A stretch of 45,086 bases of DNA from Parcubacteria group bacterium GW2011_GWA2_48_9. Its GTDB lineage: Bacteria; Patescibacteriota; Patescibacteriia; UBA10025. Made by a program: the position numbers and the translations under genes. The number at the start of each line of letters is the position of its first letter. Position 1 is the stretch's first letter. The DNA is taken from NCBI GenBank assembly GCA_001003705.1, contig LCPQ01000011.1:1-45086 (forward strand). The letters are read 5' to 3'. The notes under the pieces were generated by a model that did not search any database, had not been told where the DNA came from, and saw nothing but the letters and a program-made list of their open reading frames with translations. This document shows positions 29,747 to 38,494 of this stretch, one piece after another.

Positions 29747-30757
29747 TTACACCTTTACCTCGTTAATATCCACTGCTTCGCTTCCGCGCATGTACTCAAT
29801 AGTCTGCTTGAGACCCTCTACGAGTGAAACTACGGGAAACCAACCGAGACGTTCCTTTGCGAGTGAAATATCTGGAGTTCCTTGGCGCGCGACAAACGGG
29901 GAACGGCTCTCAAAAATGATTTTCGAAGACACGCCCATGAGTTCAATTATTTTTCTGGCTACGTCTGAAATGGTGATTTCTTCTGGGCTTCCAATGTTCA
30001 TCGGACTGGTATCCTTCGATCGTGCCACCCTTGTTAAAGCTTCTATGCAATCAGAGACGTAACATAATGTGACGGTATCGGAATCTGATCCCATGACGTG
30101 AATATCCTCACCTTTCAATGCTTGGCGGATGAACTCAGGGATCATTCTGCCATCCGTGAGACGCATCCGAGGACCATACACATTAAAGAGTCGTATGATT
30201 TTAGCGTCAATTCCGAATGTCATTCTATACTGAGTAACCATGCTTTCGGAAAAACGTTTTCCTTCCGAATAAACGCTCCGCGGACCAAGAAAGTCAGTAT
30301 ATCCCCAGTAGGACTCAGGCAGCTGACGTGCATCAAGCGGTTCGCCGTACACAGCCGCAGACGAGAAATGTATAAATTTCGCCTTGTACTTGACTGCGAT
30401 ATCTAATGCATTCTTTGTCGCGTGGCTACTCGCAAGAAGTGTTTGAATAGGATACGTAGAGTAATACTGCGGTGAAGCCGGACATGCTAAATTGTAAATT
30501 TCGTGAACACCGACATACGGCACTTTAAGCGGTATAAGTTCGGCATAGGTCTCGAGAGCCAACGGTTCAGTCAAGTCATGTCTGATAAACTTAAATCGGG
30601 GATTTTGCAGTAGAGGTGAAATATTCTCGAGAGAACCAGTACTAAAATTATCAACACAAACAACATTATTACGCTTAATAAGCTCCTGGCAAAGATAGGA
30701 GCCGATAAAGCCCGCCCCTCCTAGAATTAACACATTGCGCAATTCGTCACTGTTCAT
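29747..30757 (-). CDS. UDP-glucuronate decarboxylase (UXS-like) SDR
   Basis: NVLILGGAGFIGSYLCQELIKRNNVVCVDNFSTGSLENI, NLACPASPQYYSTYPIQTLLASSHATKNALDIA, FNVYGPRMRLTDGRMIPEFIRQAL. Confidence 0.88.
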   Translation of the reverse strand: MNSDELRNVLILGGAGFIGSYLCQELIKRNNVVCVDNFSTGSLENISPLLQNPRFKFIRHDLTEPLALETYAELIPLKVPYVGVHEIYNLACPASPQYYSTYPIQTLLASSHATKNALDIAVKYKAKFIHFSSAAVYGEPLDARQLPESYWGYTDFLGPRSVYSEGKRFSESMVTQYRMTFGIDAKIIRLFNVYGPRMRLTDGRMIPEFIRQALKGEDIHVMGSDSDTVTLCYVSDCIEALTRVARSKDTSPMNIGSPEEITISDVARKIIELMGVSSKIIFESRSPFVARQGTPDISLAKERLGWFPVVSLVEGLKQTIEYMRGSEAVDINEVKV

Positions 30758-31470
30758 ACTTTATGAAAGAAAATAAATCGTATCCTGAGAATAATAAGCG
30801 TCATTAACACCTTTAGACTTCCTGCCGCCAGACGGAGCGGCGAACCAAGCTCGGCTGAACTCGAGCGATCCTCCCAGATTGTTGGAACTTCGCGAATAGC
30901 ATACCCACGCAACTGAAGTAGATAGAGTAGCTCCACGTCGATCGCCATGTTTTGAACGCGGCAGTATGGAAGGATTTTCTTTAACGCGGACGCCCTGAAA
31001 ATCTTCGCACCACATTGAGTGTCAGCATACGGAAGGTTGAAAAGGAATCGCTCAATCGCCATAAATGCCTTACTGATGAACATGCGGCGTGGCGTCCTTC
31101 GGGTCACGACGGAATCTGGAAGCCATCGGGAAGCTATGGCGCCATCCGTTCCCATCGCAGCATCAAGAAGTTTCTTAAACTCTTGTGGCGACGTGGCACC
31201 ATCGGCATCGACGAATCCGATATATTCACCCTCAGCGGACCGTAATCCCGTCACGACCGCTGCCCCTTTCCCCGCCCGAGGAAGCTCGGTGTGTTTCAAA
31301 CGCCCTGGGTACTTGTGTTCAAACTCCTTTACTACATCGATGGTTGCGTCAGTGCAGCCATTTGCGATAACACACAGGTGGATATCAGCGGAGAAGAACG
31401 CTAGATATGCTCCGAGGGTCGAACCAATTCGCTGTGCTTCATTGTAGGCAGGGATGACGATTGTGAACAT
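30754..31470 (-). CDS. Dolichyl-phosphate glycosyltransferase-like GT2
   Basis: TIVIPAYNEAQRIGSTLGAYL, FVDADGATSPQEFKKLL, LPYADTQCGAKIF. Confidence 0.87.
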   Translation of the reverse strand: MFTIVIPAYNEAQRIGSTLGAYLAFFSADIHLCVIANGCTDATIDVVKEFEHKYPGRLKHTELPRAGKGAAVVTGLRSAEGEYIGFVDADGATSPQEFKKLLDAAMGTDGAIASRWLPDSVVTRRTPRRMFISKAFMAIERFLFNLPYADTQCGAKIFRASALKKILPYCRVQNMAIDVELLYLLQLRGYAIREVPTIWEDRSSSAELGSPLRLAAGSLKVLMTLIILRIRFIFFHKV

Positions 31471-31576
31471 ACATTACTTTACTTTCAACAATGTAAAGGA
31501 CATTCAATGTGCCTGTGGAACAATAGTTTCTCTTCCAGATTGATACTTCATACTATACCTGAAATAATGGGAAATC

Positions 31577-32071
31577 TCAAGTGGACTCTCCGCTCATAAC
31601 GGGCGGTTCCATTGCTTTTTTTGAACGAAATACCCAGTGCTTGTTCATGAAAAAGTTCCAAAACATCGCTATAACGACAGCGACAGCTTTTGCAAAAAGA
31701 TCATACATGCCGGCATGAGTCACGAGTATAAAGAGCGCTAGTTCAACGATGACGAGAGCTACGGCGTTAATCAAGACAAACTTCGAAAACTGGATGTACT
31801 CCCAGCGTCCCTGGTCACGAAAAGTCCAGTACTTGTTGATAAAATAACTGTTAGTGACAGCGACTACAAAAGAAATAAGATTTGCCAATAGAAAATGTTC
31901 TTGAAAGAAAGAGAGTGACCGCGTTAATGCAAAGTACAGCGTATAGTCGATCGTTGTGTTGGTCACTCCGACAAGACCGAATTTGACGAACTGGCGTACT
32001 GAGAAACGTTTCAGAAACAAAAATGGCCAGATGGTAAAGAGTGTATGTTTTTCTACGTCAGCAAACCGCAT
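31577..32071 (-). CDS. GtrA family membrane protein
   Basis: FVKFGLVGVTNTTIDYTLYFALT, VTNSYFINKYWTF, FWNFFMNKHWVF. Confidence 0.88.
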   Translation of the reverse strand: MRFADVEKHTLFTIWPFLFLKRFSVRQFVKFGLVGVTNTTIDYTLYFALTRSLSFFQEHFLLANLISFVVAVTNSYFINKYWTFRDQGRWEYIQFSKFVLINAVALVIVELALFILVTHAGMYDLFAKAVAVVIAMFWNFFMNKHWVFRSKKAMEPPVMSGEST

Positions 32072-32077
32072 ACATAT

Positions 32078-34066
32078 TTATAACCCCCCCACGGTAATTC
32101 CTGTTCGTTCCGATACGTCAAAGGCGTAGAATTGAGTGATTAGGGCACCATCTTTATTCAGCACACGAACATGCGGCGCACCGCCCGGCCCAGCACCTGT
32201 AATAATTTCGTCGGTGCCGTCCCCATTCACATCACCTGCCGCGACATTGACTCCGCCGCGAAATGCAGTTGGGTAGGCGAAAAATTGACCGACGAGAACA
32301 CCTTTGTGGGAAAAAATTCTCACATGCGGCGCACCGCCCGGCCCAGCACCTGTAATAATTTCGTCGGTGCCGTCCCCATTCACATCACCTGCCGCGACGT
32401 TGACTCCGCCCCTGAATGATGGGTCGTACGCGTAGAAAAAACCTATGACATCCCCCTGACCATTAAATATTCGCACATGCGGCGCACCGCCGTTGCCCGC
32501 TCCAGCCAGGATTTCATCCGTTCCATTGCCGTCGAGATCGCCAGCTGTGACGTTTACCCCGCCACGAAAAGTCGCATTATAGGCGAAAAATGAACCAACG
32601 AGCTTTCCTGAAGATGAGTGGATGCGCACATGCGGTGCACCACCCGGCCCAGCACCGGCAAGGATTTCCTTTGAACCGTCACCAGAAAGATCAGCTGTCG
32701 CCACATGTACTCCCCCGGTGAAATTTTCCGCGAATGCATAAAAGTTAGTCGTTAAATCCCCAGCCTCATTGTATACGTGGAGTAAAGGCGACGCCCCTGG
32801 CTCACGCGATACAACAATATTCCCTGGAATAAATGAAAGCTGTTCACTCTGGAGCAGCGCGGAAAGATTTACTCTCCCTGCGCCCAAGTCATTCGCGTAC
32901 CCAGCGTTCAGGGTGGAAATGTCAAACGCCGTCTCTCCGAGTGCTGTCTCTAAATTAACGGCAGTTTGCAGTAGATTGTGCGATTTCGCTAATGCTAATG
33001 CGCCGGAAATAAACGGCGCTGACGCCGACGTACCATACCATCCTGTTTGGTAATATTCAGTGAGACCTTGCGCAACATCGTATACCACTGTTCCATACAT
33101 ATTAATCCCAGGTGCCGAAATATCAACGCACGATCCATAATTTGAAAAAGATGTCTTCTGATCGCTACTATCTGTAGCTGCGACACCAATGACGTCGTCA
33201 TCGCATACTGGGTACCGCGGAGAGACGTCGAGGTCAACTCCATCATTTCCTGCTGATGCGACGACAAGAATACCTTGGGAACGAGCCTGAGAGATGGCAC
33301 CTGCCAGTGTCGCACTATACGTATTGCCAACAAAACTCAGATTGATAATATCCGCTCCATTCTCAGCCGCATACTGCACTCCTTCAGCCACTGTCAATGT
33401 GGAACCATGCCCCGTATGGTCCAGAACGCGAATAGGCATGATAGTGGCTGAATACGCCACACCGGCAATTCCTTTTGCATTATTTCCCACAGCGGCCGCA
33501 ATTCCTGCCACTACAGTTCCATGATGAATTCCTGTCGTGGTCCATCCATCATGAAATTTTGGTTTGGGGCTCTGGGTGTCTTCTGCAAAATCCCATCCGT
33601 TACGATCGTCTACGTATCCGTTATGGTCATCGTCAATCGCATTGCCAGCAATTTCATCTGTGTTCACCCACACGTTGGCTGCAAGGTCGGGGTGATCTAT
33701 CTGGACTCCCGAATCTACTATGGCTATCACAACACTAGCGTCTCCCGTCGTGCTATCCCACGCTTGCGATGCTCCCGCAATGTCGAGAGACCACTGAGAA
33801 GCAAAATAGGTATCATCGGGAATTAGTGTCGCTCGGTATTCAGCATTTGGCTCAATATACTCTATAGCCGGGTTCAACGCATATCCTCCAATGACGTCAT
33901 GGTATGACACCCCGGAATTGAGACGGATAAGTTTAACATGAGGATCAGAACGGTATTTTACGAGCACTTCACGGGTGGAAAGGTCAGACTCGGTAGCCTG
34001 GCAAACTGTCGGAATCAGTAGTGCGCCGAAAAATAGCACAACCATAACCTGCCGGAATTCCCTCAT
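32078..34066 (-). CDS. Secreted S8 subtilisin-like serine protease with C-terminal FG-GAP/VCBS-type repeats
   Basis: Signal peptide; catalytic motifs IAIVDSGVQIDHPDL (D), HHGTVVAGIAA (H), GTSASAPFISGALAL (S); repeated GDVNGDGTDEIITGAGPGGAPHVR. Confidence 0.93.
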   Translation of the reverse strand: MREFRQVMVVLFFGALLIPTVCQATESDLSTREVLVKYRSDPHVKLIRLNSGVSYHDVIGGYALNPAIEYIEPNAEYRATLIPDDTYFASQWSLDIAGASQAWDSTTGDASVVIAIVDSGVQIDHPDLAANVWVNTDEIAGNAIDDDHNGYVDDRNGWDFAEDTQSPKPKFHDGWTTTGIHHGTVVAGIAAAVGNNAKGIAGVAYSATIMPIRVLDHTGHGSTLTVAEGVQYAAENGADIINLSFVGNTYSATLAGAISQARSQGILVVASAGNDGVDLDVSPRYPVCDDDVIGVAATDSSDQKTSFSNYGSCVDISAPGINMYGTVVYDVAQGLTEYYQTGWYGTSASAPFISGALALAKSHNLLQTAVNLETALGETAFDISTLNAGYANDLGAGRVNLSALLQSEQLSFIPGNIVVSREPGASPLLHVYNEAGDLTTNFYAFAENFTGGVHVATADLSGDGSKEILAGAGPGGAPHVRIHSSSGKLVGSFFAYNATFRGGVNVTAGDLDGNGTDEILAGAGNGGAPHVRIFNGQGDVIGFFYAYDPSFRGGVNVAAGDVNGDGTDEIITGAGPGGAPHVRIFSHKGVLVGQFFAYPTAFRGGVNVAAGDVNGDGTDEIITGAGPGGAPHVRVLNKDGALITQFYAFDVSERTGITVGGL
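32169..32780 (-). repeat. Tandem 153-bp (51-aa) repeats inside the S8 protease gene
   Basis: ACATGCGG(C/T)G starts at 32169, 32322, 32475 and 32628, exactly 153 bp apart; first two copies differ at 1 of 89 positions over 32169-32257 vs 32322-32410. Confidence 0.93.
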
Positions 34067-34070
34067 AGGA

Positions 34071-35156
34071 TTATCGAAATTCTAAGGTTACTTTAATTTC
34101 TCGCGTATCCGTACCCCTGCGTAGCGATAGGGTAATCTCACCATTTGACGCAGTGACGGATCGGAGTGCATCAGCGAGCGACACAGATGCTGTGAGCGTT
34201 TCTGATCCTATATGCGTAATAATGTCACCCTCTTGAACCCCTCCAACTGCGGACGGCGATCCAGAAATAACTGCTGGTTCGTCACCTCCGTACACATATG
34301 CGCCGACCTGTTCGTTGACGTCAAATATACGTACAAAACTAGGGTCCTCGGATAAATCAATGTAGTGAAGACCAAGAAAGGGATATACGACAGCATCGTT
34401 CTCTAGAAAACTTCGTAGCGAATCGGCAATAGTATCTGAGGTAACTGCCGTGATGCCCTCGGGTCCGACTGCCCGCACTATACCGATAATTTTTCCCCCT
34501 CTATCAGCAACGGGTGTGCCGGGTGATACACCGACAGTTGAAGAGCCGAGAATAAGGCTAGCAGCTGCATCCTCAGAAGAATGTATCACTCCTCCCGAAG
34601 TTCCTGGTACACCATCGTTTGAAATAATAGGGTGTCTTACCATACTGCCCGGCCTACCAAGAAGGTCCGCCTCGAATGTATATACGCTTTGCCCTAAAAT
34701 TACATATCCCTGCGTATCGGTGAGATCGACGGTGCTGCTGAAAACTCCGTCATTCGTCATGAGAATTCCCCAAGCTACGAACCCCTCGGGAGATAAGATA
34801 TCATCACCGATATTGGTGCGCGCGTCAGAACGGTAGAGGCCTATCAGCGCAGGACTTACTTTTTCTCGAAGTCGGGATTCGACCTGCTGGATAGTCGCTT
34901 CCTCGGAAGACAATGATCTCACGATACCGCCAATCGAATCAGTGAGCGTAGAGGGAGGCACCAGCCCGAAACGGTACCATAGACCCTCCCACCGCAAAAC
35001 AATAATTATCCCTACCAGGCCGGCAAAGAAACCAATGACCAAAGAGAGCGCCACATACATCATCCACGAATTATTGTTCCACGCTTTCGGCGGAGGAGTG
35101 ACATTATGTGCTCGTTCAGGGTGACTAGGAGATGTGGGAGAAATACGTGCCTGCAT
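34071..35156 (-). CDS. HtrA/DegP-like trypsin-fold protein with PDZ domain and apparently degenerate catalytic residues
   Basis: N-terminal TM; SPGTPVADRGGKIIGIVRAV in the place of GNSGGPL..G.viGI; C-terminal PDZ PSAVGGVQEGDIITHIGSETLTASVSLADAL. Confidence 0.75.
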   Translation of the reverse strand: MQARISPTSPSHPERAHNVTPPPKAWNNNSWMMYVALSLVIGFFAGLVGIIIVLRWEGLWYRFGLVPPSTLTDSIGGIVRSLSSEEATIQQVESRLREKVSPALIGLYRSDARTNIGDDILSPEGFVAWGILMTNDGVFSSTVDLTDTQGYVILGQSVYTFEADLLGRPGSMVRHPIISNDGVPGTSGGVIHSSEDAAASLILGSSTVGVSPGTPVADRGGKIIGIVRAVGPEGITAVTSDTIADSLRSFLENDAVVYPFLGLHYIDLSEDPSFVRIFDVNEQVGAYVYGGDEPAVISGSPSAVGGVQEGDIITHIGSETLTASVSLADALRSVTASNGEITLSLRRGTDTREIKVTLEFR

Positions 35157-35167
35157 GTGAAAGATGA

Positions 35168-35923
35168 TTAACGCCAGGGGGACGAAATAATGACAGCTGC
35201 GATGAGGGCGAGGCTTACTACTAAATAGATACGGATTGTCTTTAATTCCATGCGTTGTGCTATGTGTTCGCGAAGGATGTTCATAAAAAGATAATACATG
35301 ATAGTGGTAAGGGACGCGAGTGCTAGGGGAGGTCCCGGTAAGAATGATACTGCGACAAACATCTCTAAAGTCATGATACTGACTGGCACGGCATATCCGA
35401 GTGCATCACGGATGGGTGCTTTATATACCCAGAAGGTTTGAAAAGAAATCAGCATAGCGACTACGGCAATAACTAGAGCGAATGGCCATACAGAAAATGA
35501 AAAAAGAAGCATGACAGTTTGCACAGCTGAAAGAAGAAAAAAAAGTGTGAGTAAGTTTACGTAGGAAAAAATGGTCTCAAGAGCATACGGGTGATATCGA
35601 TCTGTCACATGAATAAATGTATATACGTTTTGGGTAATAAATCCGCAAGCACCGATGATACATACAACGAGTAGATGTTGGAAAATAGTCTGCTCAATAA
35701 ACAAGAGTAGCGCAAACCCGGCGAGAACAAACAAAAGGGTCGCCCCGCCCATGCCAAAACTTACTGAGCGTGACCCGGAGGGACGCAAGAGTCGCCATAG
35801 AAATAGGGTGATAAAAAGTGTCGCTAAAGTTACCCAAACAACGTAATGTGTCGGCACCAATATCATTAACTCTCCGAAGAGAGCAATAAGTACCCCGGCC
35901 CCTATAGCACTATACCGAAACAT
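35168..35923 (-). CDS. Hypothetical polytopic membrane protein
   Basis: 251 aa with about 8 hydrophobic helices. Confidence 0.6.
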   Translation of the reverse strand: MFRYSAIGAGVLIALFGELMILVPTHYVVWVTLATLFITLFLWRLLRPSGSRSVSFGMGGATLLFVLAGFALLLFIEQTIFQHLLVVCIIGACGFITQNVYTFIHVTDRYHPYALETIFSYVNLLTLFFLLSAVQTVMLLFSFSVWPFALVIAVVAMLISFQTFWVYKAPIRDALGYAVPVSIMTLEMFVAVSFLPGPPLALASLTTIMYYLFMNILREHIAQRMELKTIRIYLVVSLALIAAVIISSPWR

Positions 35924-35934
35924 GGCAGCTGCTT

Positions 35935-36567
35935 TTAATCATTATTCTTGGAATTTTTTCCAATAATTTTGCGAAATTGGTCTGGTGTCATTCCTTCTTT
36001 TAATTTTTCAGCCAGATGAAGTAACTCACTCGCACTTAGGTCCGTCCCAGTCGGTTCCTTTTCATTATTAATGCGCCGGCTAGCTTCTATGAGATTTCCG
36101 ACAATGTCCTGGACCGCTTCGGGGTTTTTAACGTCAAAAATTTCAAGATTCGCAGTCGAGCCGGCTGTTTGAATCAGAATGCTACCATAATGAAACACCG
36201 TCTGGAAAATCCCATGGAATCGCACACTGACATCCTGGATTGACTGATAGGAACTCTCGGAAACAGTTTTGCGGAAAAAACCATGTTGGTCAATGTCAAT
36301 TATTCTTTTGTTCGTGATGAGAAAAGCGTTCAATGAATACACATACAGTGACCTGAAAAAAATCAGCAACCCCGTAACAGCCAAAATGACGAAAAAAGCG
36401 ACTCCAAGGCTGCCCAGCCTAAAAAGAGGCACTAAAAAGAAAAAAGGTGCTATACTGCATAAAGCGCTTACGGATAGCGGACCTACCAAGGTTATCCAGT
36501 ACTTTCTGACAATACGCACTGGCTCCTCGTCGTTTTTTAAATGTTTCAGAATCGACGATTCAAACAT
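35935..36567 (-). CDS. Membrane-associated bacterial PH-domain protein (bPH2/YdbS-like)
   Basis: Two TM segments followed by LITNKRIIDIDQHGFFRKTVSESSYQSIQDVSVRFHGIFQTVFHYGSILIQTAG. Confidence 0.82.
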   Translation of the reverse strand: MFESSILKHLKNDEEPVRIVRKYWITLVGPLSVSALCSIAPFFFLVPLFRLGSLGVAFFVILAVTGLLIFFRSLYVYSLNAFLITNKRIIDIDQHGFFRKTVSESSYQSIQDVSVRFHGIFQTVFHYGSILIQTAGSTANLEIFDVKNPEAVQDIVGNLIEASRRINNEKEPTGTDLSASELLHLAEKLKEGMTPDQFRKIIGKNSKNND

Positions 36568-36572
36568 ATCGT

Positions 36573-36677
36573 ATGTTACGAAGAAAAACTATTAGAATAC
36601 TGTGGCTTGTAATCGTATGCATAGGGGTGTTAAGCATGTTGATCTTCACGATCTTGCCTGCTTTCCAAGGCTTCTAG
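36573..36677 (+). CDS. Candidate 34-aa single-TM microprotein
   Basis: MLRRKTIRILWLVIVCIGVLSMLIFTILPAFQGF; positive N-terminus plus one TM; ATG 5 bp from the divergent bPH2 ATG and stop codon overlapping the lepA stop (CTAG). Confidence 0.55.
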   Translation: MLRRKTIRILWLVIVCIGVLSMLIFTILPAFQGF

Positions 36678-38494
36678 CGTTTCAAAACCGCGCGGAACGC
36701 TTCGGGGGGTAACGTCACCTTACCGTGGTGCATCATGCGTTTCTTGCCCTTTTTTTGCTTGTCTAGAAGTTTTCGTTTCCGTGTCACATCGCCGCCAGAG
36801 AGCTTCGCAGTAACATCTTTTCGTAATGGAGATGTACGTTCTGACGCGATTACCGACCCACCAACGCTTGCTTGTATTTTTACCTCGAAAAGCTGCCGCG
36901 GCACGGTATCTTTCAACGTCTCGACGATTTTCCGTGCGATCCTGTATCGGTCCTTCACATATACCATGGTAGAGAGCGCATCAATGCGCTCATCGGCTAT
37001 CACGATGTCGAGCCGCTCGACATCACACTGACGGTAGGTTTCCATGTCATACGAAAGCGACGCATAGCCAGACGAAACTGTCTTCATTTTATCATAAAAG
37101 TCAGCGAGGAGACTAGCCAACGGCATGAGATATTCGAGCACGACTCTCCCCTCATCTAAGTACTCAGTCGTCTTATATTCACCCCCTACATCATTGAAAA
37201 GCTGCATAAGGTTTCCGACGTGGTCGGATGGTGATACTGAACGTGTCCGGATCCACGGTTCTTCTATATGATCAATATGCGTAGGCTCGGGTAAGTCATG
37301 CGGACTGGAAATAGTGATAAACTGTGGAGCCACGGCCACTTTCACTCTGTGCAAATATGACGCGGCGCCGGCTTCATTCAAAAAAATTCGATACGCTACC
37401 GACGGGGCGGTGACGACGAGATCTATATTGTACTCCCGGTGAAGGCGCTCCTGAACGATGTCGAGATGCAGAACACCCAACGTGCCGCATCGAAACCCAT
37501 GCCCAAGCGCGGGAGAGTGTTCCGGTTCAAACACAAGCGCTGCGTCATTGAGTTGAAGTTTTTCGAGCGCCTCACGCAATCGTGGGTATGCGTCACCTTC
37601 TTGCGGAAAGATACTTGCAAAAACCATTGACTGTAATGAGCGATACCCGGGGAGCGGCTCTAGGGATTGGCTTTTTTCTGATACGATCGTATCACCGACG
37701 CGACACTGCTTAATGGTCTTTACATTTGTAATAATGTATCCGATTGATCCCGTCGCCAAGCTGTCTGATGAGACGAGAGCTGGATGAAAATATCCTACAT
37801 CTAAAACCTCAGCGTGTGCGTGAGTTCCGAGAAGACGTACCCGATCTCCCCTGCGGACTTCTCCACCAACGACGCGGACATAGGCCACTACCCCACGATA
37901 TTCATCAAACTTTGAGTCAAATATAAGTGCTCGTAAATCAGGGGAGGCATCAGTTGACGGAGCAGGAATTTTTTCTATAACTACGTCGAGAATTTCACGC
38001 ACACCTGTCCCTGTCTTGCCGGAAGCGAGCAGCACCTCTTCCTTCCCGACGCCAAGTAATTTCATAACCTCATGGACTACCCGCTCTGGATCAGCATTCG
38101 GGAGATCGATTTTATTGACGACAGGAACTATTGCCAGATTCTGTTCGAGTGCTAGATAGAGATGCGAGAGTGTCTGGGCTTCTACGCCTTGCGTCGCATC
38201 GACAAGGAGCACGCATCCTTCTACAGCCGCGAGTGACCGTGACACTTCATACGTAAAATCAACATGTCCCGGCGTATCTATAAGATTCATCTCATACCCT
38301 CGGTATAACATCCGCACAGGCTGCAGTTTGATAGTAATGCCGCGTTCCCGTTCTAGGTCCATTTGATCGAGAAGCTGATCGCGCATTTCGCGCTTCGAAA
38401 CCGTTTCAGTTACTTCTAAAAATCTGTCGGCAAGTGTCGATTTGCCATGATCAATATGCGCGATAATGCAGAAGTTACGGATGTGATCTATCAT
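36674..38494 (-). CDS. lepA: Elongation factor 4 (LepA)
   Basis: NFCIIAHIDHGKSTLADRFLE, DLERERGITIKLQPVRM, DTPGHVDFTYEVSRSLAA, NKIDLPNADPERV. Confidence 0.97.
   Translation of the reverse strand: MIDHIRNFCIIAHIDHGKSTLADRFLEVTETVSKREMRDQLLDQMDLERERGITIKLQPVRMLYRGYEMNLIDTPGHVDFTYEVSRSLAAVEGCVLLVDATQGVEAQTLSHLYLALEQNLAIVPVVNKIDLPNADPERVVHEVMKLLGVGKEEVLLASGKTGTGVREILDVVIEKIPAPSTDASPDLRALIFDSKFDEYRGVVAYVRVVGGEVRRGDRVRLLGTHAHAEVLDVGYFHPALVSSDSLATGSIGYIITNVKTIKQCRVGDTIVSEKSQSLEPLPGYRSLQSMVFASIFPQEGDAYPRLREALEKLQLNDAALVFEPEHSPALGHGFRCGTLGVLHLDIVQERLHREYNIDLVVTAPSVAYRIFLNEAGAASYLHRVKVAVAPQFITISSPHDLPEPTHIDHIEEPWIRTRSVSPSDHVGNLMQLFNDVGGEYKTTEYLDEGRVVLEYLMPLASLLADFYDKMKTVSSGYASLSYDMETYRQCDVERLDIVIADERIDALSTMVYVKDRYRIARKIVETLKDTVPRQLFEVKIQASVGGSVIASERTSPLRKDVTAKLSGGDVTRKRKLLDKQKKGKKRMMHHGKVTLPPEAFRAVLKR

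Noticed and set aside
32171-32419. Plus-strand ORF with internal repeat (MRRTARPSTCNNFVGAVPIHITCRD...)
   Set aside because: It is the antisense reading of the 153-bp tandem repeats in the S8 protease gene; repetition comes from the real coding strand.
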